64,000 bases of DNA from Actinomycetospora succinea (GTDB lineage Bacteria > Actinomycetota > Actinomycetes > Mycobacteriales > Pseudonocardiaceae): assembly GCF_004363095.1 (NCBI RefSeq), contig NZ_SNYO01000010.1:165008-229007 (forward strand). The letters are read 5' to 3'. The notes under the pieces are model-generated. The model saw nothing but the letters and a program-made list of their open reading frames with translations, made no database searches and was not told the DNA's origin. Position numbers and translations under genes: made by a program. Of this stretch, positions 57,702 through 64,000 are shown one piece after another. Position 1 is the first letter of the stretch, and each line of letters starts with the position of its first letter.

Positions 57702-60700
57702 ATGACGGACGAGCTGTACGTCCCGACCCACCCGATCCGCTTCGTCACCGCGGCGAGCCTCTTCGACGGGCACGACGCGGCGATCAACATCATGCGGCGG
57801 ATCCTCCAGCGCCAGGGGGCGGAGGTCGTCCACCTGGGCCACAACCGGTCCGTGGACGAGGTGGTCACGGCCGCGATCCAGGAGGACGCCCAGGGCGTCG
57901 CGATCAGCTCCTACCAGGGCGGGCACGTCGAGTACTTCTCGTACCTCGTCGACCTGCTCCGCGAGCGCGGTGCCGGGCACGTCAAGGTCTACGGCGGCGG
58001 TGGCGGCGTCATCGTCCAGGACGAGATCGACCAGCTGCACGCCCACGGCGTCGCGCACATCTTCTCCCCGACCGACGGCCAGCGCATGGGCCTGCCCGGG
58101 ATGATCAACACGATGATCAGGGCCTGCGACGTCGACCTCGGCGCCGAGCCGCCGTCGAGCTGGGACGGGGTCTTCACCGGCGAGCCCGCGACGCTCGCCC
58201 GCGCGCTCTCGGTCGCCGAGGCGGGCGGGCTGCCCGACGAGGTCCGCGAGCGCGCCCGCACGACCGTCGAGGGCAAGAACGTGCCGGTCCTCGGCATCAC
58301 GGGCACCGGCGGCTCGGGCAAGTCGTCGCTCACCGACGAGCTCGTGCGCCGCTTCCGCCTCGACCAGGAGGACAAGCTCCGGATCGCGGTCCTCGCCGTC
58401 GACCCGACGCGGCGCAAGGGCGGCGGGGCGCTGCTCGGCGACCGCATCCGCATGAACTCGCTCGGCGGGGCGCAGGTCTACTTCCGCTCGATGGCCTCGC
58501 GCGGCGGCGGGGGCACGCTGCCCGAGAACCTCGGCGACGCGATCCTGCTGCTGCGCGCGTCGGGCGCCGACCTGGTGATCGTCGAGACCCCGGGCATCGG
58601 CCAGGGTGACGCTGGGATCGTCGACTTCGTCGACTCCTCGCTCTACGTCATGACGCCCGAGTTCGGCGCCGCGTCGCAGCTCGAGAAGATCGACATGCTG
58701 GACTTCGCCGACGCCGTCGCGATCAACAAGTTCGAGCGCCGCGGCGCCGACGACGCCCGCCGCGACGTGTCCCGCCAGCTCGTCCGCAACCGCGACGCGT
58801 TCTCCTCGTCGTGGGAGGACATGCCGGTCTTCGGCACCAGCGCCGCGACGTTCCACGACGACGGCGTCACCGCGCTCTACGGCTACCTGCGCACGATGCT
58901 CGGCGAGCACGGGCTGACGATCGGCGAGGGCCGGCTCACGATCCCGGACTCCAAGGTCTCCACCGACTTCGCCGCCTCGATCCCGCCGGAACGCGCCCGC
59001 TACCTCGCCGACATCGCCGGCACCGTGCGCGGCTACCACGACGAGACGTCCTCGATGGTGACTGCGGCCCGCCGTCGCGCGGCCCTGCGCACCGCCAGCG
59101 AGGCCCTCGGCGATCGCGAGGCCGGCGAGCTGCCCGCCGTGCTCGCCGAGGCCGAGCGCGACCTGCCCGGCGAGGCCGCGGCGCTGCTCGACGCCTGGCC
59201 GCAGACCGTCGAGGACTACGCGGGCGACGAGATGGTCGTCCACGTGCGCGACAAGGAGCTGCGCACCCAGCTCACCCGCGAGACGCTCTCGGGGAACAAG
59301 GTCAACCGGGTCTCGCTGCCGCCGTTCACCGCCGACGAGGAGGTCCTGCGCTTCCTGCGCAAGGAGAACCTGCCCGGGCACTTCCCGTTCACGGCCGGGG
59401 TGTTCTCGTTCAAGCGCGAGGGCGAGGACCCGGCGCGCATGTTCGCCGGCGAGGGCGACGCGTTCCGCACCAACCGACGGTTCCACTACCTCTCCGAGGA
59501 CTCGCCGGCCAAGCGCCTCTCGACCGCGTTCGACTCGGTGACCCTCTACGGCCACGACCCGGCGACCCCGCCCGACGTCTACGGCAAGGTCGGCACCTCC
59601 GGGGTGTCGATCGCGTCGCTCGACGACATGAAGGTCCTGTACTCGGGCTTCGACCTGAGCTCGCCGACGACGTCGGTGTCGATGACCATCAACGGCCCGG
59701 CGCCGGCGATCCTCGCCTACTTCCTCAACACCGCCGTCGACCAGCAGGTGGACGCGTTCACCGAGGAGAAGGGACGCGAGCCGAGCGAGTCCGAGCGCGC
59801 CGAGCTCGCCGAGCACGCGTACCAGAACGTCCGCGGCACGGTGCAGGCCGACATCCTCAAGGAGGACCAGGGCCAGAACACCTGCATCTTCTCCACCGAG
59901 TTCTCGCTGCGGATGATGGCGGACATCCAGGAGTGGTTCATCCGCCACAAGGTCCGCAACTTCTACTCGGTGTCGATCTCCGGCTACCACATCGCCGAGG
60001 CCGGGGCGAACCCCATCAGCCAGCTCGCGTTCACGCTGGCCAACGGGTTCACCTACGTCGAGTCCTACCTCGCGCGCGGGATGGACATCGACGACTTCGC
60101 GCCCAACCTGTCGTTCTTCTTCTCCAACGGCATGGACGCCGAGTACTCCGTGATCGGCCGCGTGGCCCGCCGGATCTGGTCGGTCGCGATGCGCGAGCGC
60201 TACGGCGCGAACGAGCGCAGCCAGAAGCTGAAGTACCACGTGCAGACGTCGGGCCGTTCCCTGCACGCGCAGGAGATGAACTTCAACGACATCCGCACGA
60301 CGCTCCAGGCGCTCTGCGCGCTCTACGACAACGCGAACTCCCTGCACACCAACGCCTACGACGAGGCCGTGACCACGCCGTCGCAGGAGTCGGTGCGCCG
60401 CGCGCTGGCGATCCAGCTGATCATCAACCGCGAGTGGGGCCTCTCGATGAACGAGAACCCGCTGCAGGGCTCCTTCGTCATCGACGAGCTCACCGACCTC
60501 GTCGAGGAGGCCGTGCTCAAGGAGTTCGACTCGATCGCCGAGCGCGGCGGCGTCCTCGGGGCGATGGAGACCGGTTACCAGCGCGGCAAGATCCAGGACG
60601 AGTCGATGCTCTACGAGTCGCGCAAGCACGACGGCTCGCTGCCCCTCGTCGGCGTCAACACCTTCCTGCCGCCCGAGGACGCCGAGCAGGAGGGGCACGA

Positions 60701-60935
60701 GCTCGAGCTCGCGCGCGGCACCGAGGAGGAGAAGAAGGGCCAGCTCGAGCGCGTCGCCGACTTCCAGTCGCGCCACGCCAACACGGCGCCCGAGGCCCTG
60801 CGCCGGCTGCAGGACGCGGCGACGTCGGGCGAGAACGTCTTCGACGAGCTCATGGTCGCGGCCCGCGTGTGCACCCTCGGCCAGCTCACCGACGCGTTCT
60901 TCGAGGTCGGCGGGCAGTACCGCCGCTCGATGTAG
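57702..60935 (+). CDS. icmF: Fused isobutyryl-CoA mutase/G-protein chaperone IcmF
   Basis: A 1077-aa fusion: N-terminal cobalamin-binding domain (SLFDGHDAAINIMRRILQ, His about 24 as B12 ligand; YGGGGGVIVQDEI), central MeaB-type GTPase (P-loop ITGTGGSGKSSL at about 203; AVDPTRRKGGGALLGDRIRM), and C-terminal mutase barrel (YHIAEAGANPISQLAFTLAN, FFFSNGMDAEYS). The order B12-GTPase-mutase defines IcmF, which interconverts isobutyryl- and n-butyryl-CoA or isovaleryl/pivalyl-CoA. ATG with GAGGAA upstream. Followed by a 40-bp palindrome. Confidence 0.95.
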   Translation: MTDELYVPTHPIRFVTAASLFDGHDAAINIMRRILQRQGAEVVHLGHNRSVDEVVTAAIQEDAQGVAISSYQGGHVEYFSYLVDLLRERGAGHVKVYGGGGGVIVQDEIDQLHAHGVAHIFSPTDGQRMGLPGMINTMIRACDVDLGAEPPSSWDGVFTGEPATLARALSVAEAGGLPDEVRERARTTVEGKNVPVLGITGTGGSGKSSLTDELVRRFRLDQEDKLRIAVLAVDPTRRKGGGALLGDRIRMNSLGGAQVYFRSMASRGGGGTLPENLGDAILLLRASGADLVIVETPGIGQGDAGIVDFVDSSLYVMTPEFGAASQLEKIDMLDFADAVAINKFERRGADDARRDVSRQLVRNRDAFSSSWEDMPVFGTSAATFHDDGVTALYGYLRTMLGEHGLTIGEGRLTIPDSKVSTDFAASIPPERARYLADIAGTVRGYHDETSSMVTAARRRAALRTASEALGDREAGELPAVLAEAERDLPGEAAALLDAWPQTVEDYAGDEMVVHVRDKELRTQLTRETLSGNKVNRVSLPPFTADEEVLRFLRKENLPGHFPFTAGVFSFKREGEDPARMFAGEGDAFRTNRRFHYLSEDSPAKRLSTAFDSVTLYGHDPATPPDVYGKVGTSGVSIASLDDMKVLYSGFDLSSPTTSVSMTINGPAPAILAYFLNTAVDQQVDAFTEEKGREPSESERAELAEHAYQNVRGTVQADILKEDQGQNTCIFSTEFSLRMMADIQEWFIRHKVRNFYSVSISGYHIAEAGANPISQLAFTLANGFTYVESYLARGMDIDDFAPNLSFFFSNGMDAEYSVIGRVARRIWSVAMRERYGANERSQKLKYHVQTSGRSLHAQEMNFNDIRTTLQALCALYDNANSLHTNAYDEAVTTPSQESVRRALAIQLIINREWGLSMNENPLQGSFVIDELTDLVEEAVLKEFDSIAERGGVLGAMETGYQRGKIQDESMLYESRKHDGSLPLVGVNTFLPPEDAEQEGHELELARGTEEEKKGQLERVADFQSRHANTAPEALRRLQDAATSGENVFDELMVAARVCTLGQLTDAFFEVGGQYRRSM

Positions 60936-60939
60936 GTAC

Positions 60940-60979
60940 GTGAGCGAAATTCCCGGCTATAGCCGGGAATTTCGCTCAC
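60940..60979. terminator. Perfect 40-bp palindrome between icmF and the WS/DGAT gene
   Basis: GTGAGCGAAATTCCCGGCTA (60940-60959) is followed directly by its exact reverse complement (60960-60979). It begins 4 nt after the icmF stop and covers the convergent gene's stop codon (60976-60978). Probably a bidirectional terminator; the AT-rich middle part is unusual for this genome. Confidence 0.65.
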
Positions 60980-62346
60980 ATGGCGGCGAGCTGCTCGTCG
61001 AGCGCCGCGACGAAGCGGTCGACGCCGTCCTCGCCGCCGAGGATGCCGGTGTCCGCGCGCACCCCGAGGCGCACGCGCCCGGCGTAGCTCAGGATCGAGA
61101 CGCCGAGCGCGAGGTGGCCCGAGCAGGGCACCCAGAACAGGGCGTCGCGGACGCGGGTGCCGGCGATCCGCAGCGGCGCGACGGGCCCCGGCACGTTCGA
61201 GATGATCACCGAGGACGTCGTCGCGTAGCGGGCCACGAGTGCGCGGGTCCAGGCCGGGCGGCCGTGGCCCGACCCGGCGATGCCGGCGAAGGTCGCGAGC
61301 CCCTGGTTCGTGCGCTTGATCGTCTCCATCGCCGCGTGCACGCGCTCGACCCGCCGCCCGGGGTCGGCCTCGTCGGTGGGCAGCGGCGGGAGCACGAGGC
61401 CCACCTCGTTGCCGAGCTCGTCGGAGATCGGGCGGTCGAGCGGGCGCATGTTGATCGGCATCACGGCGCGCAGGCGCGGGAGCTCGTCACCCGCGAACGA
61501 GCGCAGCGCCCCGGCGATCGCGGCGCACAGGACGTCGTTGACGCTGGCGCCGTACGGCTTGCCGGCGGCCTTCACCGTCTCCAGGGGCACCACCGACGTC
61601 CAGCGCGCCGACTTGGCCGTGCCCGGCTCGCCCAGCAGCGACGACGGCGCGTCCTGCGGCGGGCGCGCCAGCATCGCCGTCGACGTCCGCACGGCGCGAC
61701 CGGTGGCGCGCAGCTCCGCGGCACCCTCGTCGCTGCCCGCCGCGCGCACCTTGTCCCGCAGCGTCGCGACGCGGTCGCGCACCTCCCGGTGCAGCAGGCG
61801 CCAGTCGTGCGCCCGCCGCGGCCGGCGCGGCGCCTCGGCGTACGCGGCCGGAGTGCCCTCCGCCGCCGGGTCGTCGGACAGGACGTGGAAGAGGTGGTTC
61901 AGCGCGACCCCGTCGGCGAGGCCGTGGTGGATGTTCACCAAGAGCGCCGCACCGCCCTCGTAGCCCGAGACGAGGTGCAGCGACCACCACGGCCGGTCGG
62001 CGGGCAGCGGCTGCGACATCACGGCGCCGACGTGGCGGGCGAGCGCGGCGTCGTCGCCCGGCGCCGCGAGCTCGACGGCGCGGACGTGCTCGTCGAGATC
62101 GGGCGGGGCGTCGACCCACCGCGCCGGACCGAGCCGCCCGACCGGCCACGTCGGGCGCTGCCGCAGCCCGGGGTACGCCGCGACCCAGCGGTCCCGGACG
62201 CGCTCGCGCAGCACCGTGATGTCGACCGGGCCCTCGCAGAAGAGGATCCCGTGCACCACCATCCGGTTGGTCGGCTGCTCGAGCTGCAGCCACGCGGTGT
62301 CGATGCCCGACGCCCAACGATCCACTGTTCGTGTGCCTCCGCTCAC
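60976..62346 (-). CDS. WS/DGAT-family O-acyltransferase
   Basis: A 456-aa wax ester synthase/diacylglycerol acyltransferase. The condensing motif is NIHHGLADGVALNH (HHxxxDG), with PYGASVNDVLCAAIAGALR and VIISNVPGPVAPL further downstream, all standard for actinobacterial WS/DGATs. They make triacylglycerol or wax esters from acyl-CoA. The GTG at 62346 is the first start before WASGIDTAWLQLEQ. Divergent from the BtuF-like gene with a 64-nt gap. Confidence 0.92.
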   Translation of the reverse strand: MSGGTRTVDRWASGIDTAWLQLEQPTNRMVVHGILFCEGPVDITVLRERVRDRWVAAYPGLRQRPTWPVGRLGPARWVDAPPDLDEHVRAVELAAPGDDAALARHVGAVMSQPLPADRPWWSLHLVSGYEGGAALLVNIHHGLADGVALNHLFHVLSDDPAAEGTPAAYAEAPRRPRRAHDWRLLHREVRDRVATLRDKVRAAGSDEGAAELRATGRAVRTSTAMLARPPQDAPSSLLGEPGTAKSARWTSVVPLETVKAAGKPYGASVNDVLCAAIAGALRSFAGDELPRLRAVMPINMRPLDRPISDELGNEVGLVLPPLPTDEADPGRRVERVHAAMETIKRTNQGLATFAGIAGSGHGRPAWTRALVARYATTSSVIISNVPGPVAPLRIAGTRVRDALFWVPCSGHLALGVSILSYAGRVRLGVRADTGILGGEDGVDRFVAALDEQLAAM

Positions 62347-62410
62347 GGTGTGATGGCGGTACCGACGGTATCGGACACCATTCCGACGCTTCCTGCGGCA
62401 CCCTGGGGGC

Positions 62411-63193
62411 ATGAACGTCGTCGACGACGAGGGCCGCCGCGTCACGCTCCCCGCGACCGTCAGCCGGGTGGTCAGCCTCGTCCCGTCGCTCACCGAGGCC
62501 GTCGGGGTCACCGAGCCCGGGCTGCTGGTGGGCGCGACGGACTGGTGCACCCATCCGGACGACCTCGACGAGCACGGGGTCACCCGCGTCCGCGGGACCA
62601 AGAACCCCGACATCGAGACGATCGTTGCGCTGCGCCCGGACCTCGTCCTGGCCAACGCCGAGGAGAACAAGCCCGAGGAGCTCGAGAAGCTGCGCGACGC
62701 GGGGCTCGCGGTGTACGTCACCGACATCCGCACCGTCGACGGGGCGCTGCGCTCGCTGGAGCGGATGCTCGCCGCCTGCGGCCTGGAGCGTCCGGCATGG
62801 ATCGACGGCGCGCGGGCGGCCTGGGACGCGCTCCCGCTGCCCGACGCCCCGCGCCGCGCCGTGGTGCCGATCTGGCGCAAGCCGTGGATGGCCGTCGGGT
62901 CCGACACCTTCACCGGCGCCGTCCTGGCCCGGCTCGGGGTGGACAACGTGCTCGACGACTCGCCCGAGCGCTACCCGCGGTTCGATCCCGCCGACCTGCC
63001 CGCCCACGACCTCGTCGTGCTCCCCGACGAGCCCTACCGGTTCACCGCCGACGACGGGCCCGAGGCGTTCGACGCCCCGTCCGCGCTGGTCAGCGGGCGC
63101 CTGCTCACCTGGTACGGCCCCAGCCTGCTCGACGCCGCCCGCGTGCTGCCCGGGGCCCTCGCGGCCGCGGAGGAGCGGGCGGCGGCGCGCTGA
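62411..63193 (+). CDS. BtuF-like helical-backbone metal/cofactor-receptor domain protein without signal peptide
   Basis: A 260-aa type III binding-protein fold: RVVSLVPSLTEAVGVTEPG, CTHPDDLD, NPDIETIVALRPDLVLANAEEN and KPWMAVGSDTFTGAVLARLG are the standard signatures of BtuF-type receptors (vitamin B12, iron chelates). No signal sequence or lipobox precedes the fold, so it is predicted cytoplasmic, and no ABC permease or ATPase is adjacent. It may bind or deliver cobalamin inside the cell, which would fit the B12-dependent icmF nearby (inference). Confidence 0.85.
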   Translation: MNVVDDEGRRVTLPATVSRVVSLVPSLTEAVGVTEPGLLVGATDWCTHPDDLDEHGVTRVRGTKNPDIETIVALRPDLVLANAEENKPEELEKLRDAGLAVYVTDIRTVDGALRSLERMLAACGLERPAWIDGARAAWDALPLPDAPRRAVVPIWRKPWMAVGSDTFTGAVLARLGVDNVLDDSPERYPRFDPADLPAHDLVVLPDEPYRFTADDGPEAFDAPSALVSGRLLTWYGPSLLDAARVLPGALAAAEERAAAR

Positions 63194-63197
63194 GGTC

Positions 63198-63887
63198 CTA
63201 CGCCGAGGCCGCCCGCACCTCGTCGTGGGAGCCCTCGACGTCGATGCGTGCGAGCGCGCCGGCGAGGCGGCCGATCTTCTCGGGCTGGTCGCCGTAGCGG
63301 GCGAGGTCCTCGGGGCACTCCCCCAGCCCGAGGGCCGCGGCGGCACGCAGGGCCCGGGCGTCGGCGAACGGCGAGACCTCGTCCCAGAGCGCCTGCACCT
63401 CGCGGAAGAACACGTCGGCGACGCCGTCGTCCACGCCGGGCAGGTCGGTCAGCAGCGCGCGCTCGCGGGCGGGGTCCTGCCCGGCCTCGTCGCGCAGCGT
63501 GCGCAGGTCGCCGTCCCACGTGGCCGCGAGCGAGGACGCGAGCGCGACCAGCGTCGCCGCGGCGGTGGAGGCGCTGTCGTCGTCGTCGCCGCGGTCCCCC
63601 CTCTCGCTGCCCTCGACCGCGGCGCCGAGCTCCTTGGCGACGTCCTGCTCGCTCGCCGCGGCGAGGTCGGTCGCCGTGTGCCAGCGGTTGGTCACTTCGT
63701 GGGCGGCGCGGGCCGCGGCGCCGCTCTCGCCGCGCGGGGCGACGACGAACGCGGCCACCAACAGACCGAAGAGGCTCGCGGGGTTGTTGGTGCGCCCCAG
63801 CCCGATCTCCTCGGCGAACCCGCGGCCCTCGCGGGCGAGGACGGCGCGGGCGGTCAGCTTCTGGTCTTCACGCAGCGTGTCGTCCAT
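63198..63887 (-). CDS. HhH-GPD / endonuclease III-like protein
   Basis: A 229-aa protein. NPASLFGLLVAAFVVAPRG, RWHTATDLAAASEQDVAKEL and LPGVDDGVADVFFREVQALW follow the order of the HhH-GPD base-excision-repair fold, and the last contains the helix-hairpin-helix-like turn. An acidic Glu/Asp-rich loop (about 100-115) interrupts it. I do not see the Fe-S cluster Cys of endonuclease III, so it is of the cluster-less, poorly characterised actinobacterial group. The ATG at 63887 is preferred over an upstream start. It ends 4 nt from the convergent BtuF-like gene. Confidence 0.7.
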   Translation of the reverse strand: MDDTLREDQKLTARAVLAREGRGFAEEIGLGRTNNPASLFGLLVAAFVVAPRGESGAAARAAHEVTNRWHTATDLAAASEQDVAKELGAAVEGSERGDRGDDDDSASTAAATLVALASSLAATWDGDLRTLRDEAGQDPARERALLTDLPGVDDGVADVFFREVQALWDEVSPFADARALRAAAALGLGECPEDLARYGDQPEKIGRLAGALARIDVEGSHDEVRAASA

Positions 63888-64000
63888 GGGCGCGGGGCTA
63901 CCCGCACCTAATGGGGCTACACCGGCGTGGTCGTGGTCCAGACTCCGGTGTCCGAGCCGCCGGCCGGTGAGCACTGTCCGAACCGGATCCCAGATGGTTG

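Noticed and set aside
57666..60776. A very long open frame antisense to icmF (more than 1000 codons), and similar ones opposite the LuxR gene (50434-53850) and the PpsA-like gene (24986-28066)
   Set aside because: They are mirror images of real genes in high-GC sequence; their products are Arg/Gly/Val-rich with no fold, while the opposite strand has complete family signatures.
60940..60979. Palindrome as terminal inverted repeats of an insertion sequence
   Set aside because: The arms are adjacent with no element between them and no transposase or target duplication nearby.
1..64000. tRNA, rRNA, riboswitch or phage genes
   Set aside because: None seen; no cloverleaf-like segments or cobalamin-box motifs were recognised before icmF or the MetE-like gene, though this was by eye only.

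Overview
The window is very GC-rich, uses many GTG starts, and carries DUF222/HNH, DUF6131, WS/DGAT and IcmF genes. That points to a soil actinobacterium, most likely a Pseudonocardiales member (Pseudonocardia or Actinomycetospora type; the genus is inference). No rRNA, tRNA, CRISPR array, transposase or phage gene was seen.

Layout. 1-9 kb: a histidine kinase cut by the window edge, a membrane protein, small VOC/enoyl-CoA hydratase and phosphatase/lactate-oxidase operons, a SnoaL protein and a large LuxR-type ATPase regulator. 9.2-19.9 kb: the centrepiece, a bacterial microcompartment (BMC) locus. A ten-gene, mostly overlapping operon on the minus strand (16621 down to 9187) encodes a two-subunit 2-aminophenol-type extradiol dioxygenase, two BMC-H shell proteins, one EutN/CcmL vertex protein, a two-subunit phenylphosphate-synthase-like (PEP-synthase-derived) enzyme, a HAD hydrolase, a RidA protein and an alpha/beta hydrolase. 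Divergent from it lie an IclR regulator, acylating acetaldehyde dehydrogenase, 4-hydroxy-2-oxovalerate aldolase and a tautomerase, then an AraC regulator and a P450. 22-32 kb: housekeeping-like genes, a second phenylphosphate-synthase-like pair (26.5-29.4 kb), a frameshifted TPR gene and an MFS transporter with an apparent ATC start. 31.7-37 kb: IclR, CMD-family protein, MFS, GlxA-type regulator and a Rieske oxygenase with a small Cys4 protein. 37-39.8 kb: a repeat-flanked DUF222/HNH gene and a P-domain membrane protein. 39.9-47.4 kb: a second aromatic-catabolism block (Rieske ferredoxin, 4-oxalocrotonate tautomerase, 4-oxalocrotonate decarboxylase, 2-oxopent-4-enoate hydratase, IclR, unknown protein; divergent tandem catechol 2,3-dioxygenases, histidine phosphatase, IclR). 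47.5-64 kb: FAD monooxygenase/TetR pair with two clear operators, MetE-like enzyme, second LuxR ATPase, pseudouridine synthase, small membrane proteins, fused mutase IcmF, WS/DGAT, a BtuF-like protein and an HhH-GPD-like protein.

How it fits together (inference): phenolic or aminophenolic substrates are activated (aryl phosphorylation by the PpsA/PpsB-like pairs, oxidation by P450 or Rieske enzymes), cleaved by extradiol dioxygenases, and funnelled through tautomerase, decarboxylase, hydratase, aldolase and acetaldehyde dehydrogenase to pyruvate and acetyl-CoA. A protein shell would confine the reactive semialdehyde/acetaldehyde stage. The semialdehyde dehydrogenase expected for an aminophenol route is not in the window. 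Recurrent DNA features include a leaderless-promoter signature (TAGCGT, 7 nt, then the start codon), a dispersed repeat of about 30 bp that has entered coding sequence, and unusually long palindromes between convergent genes.
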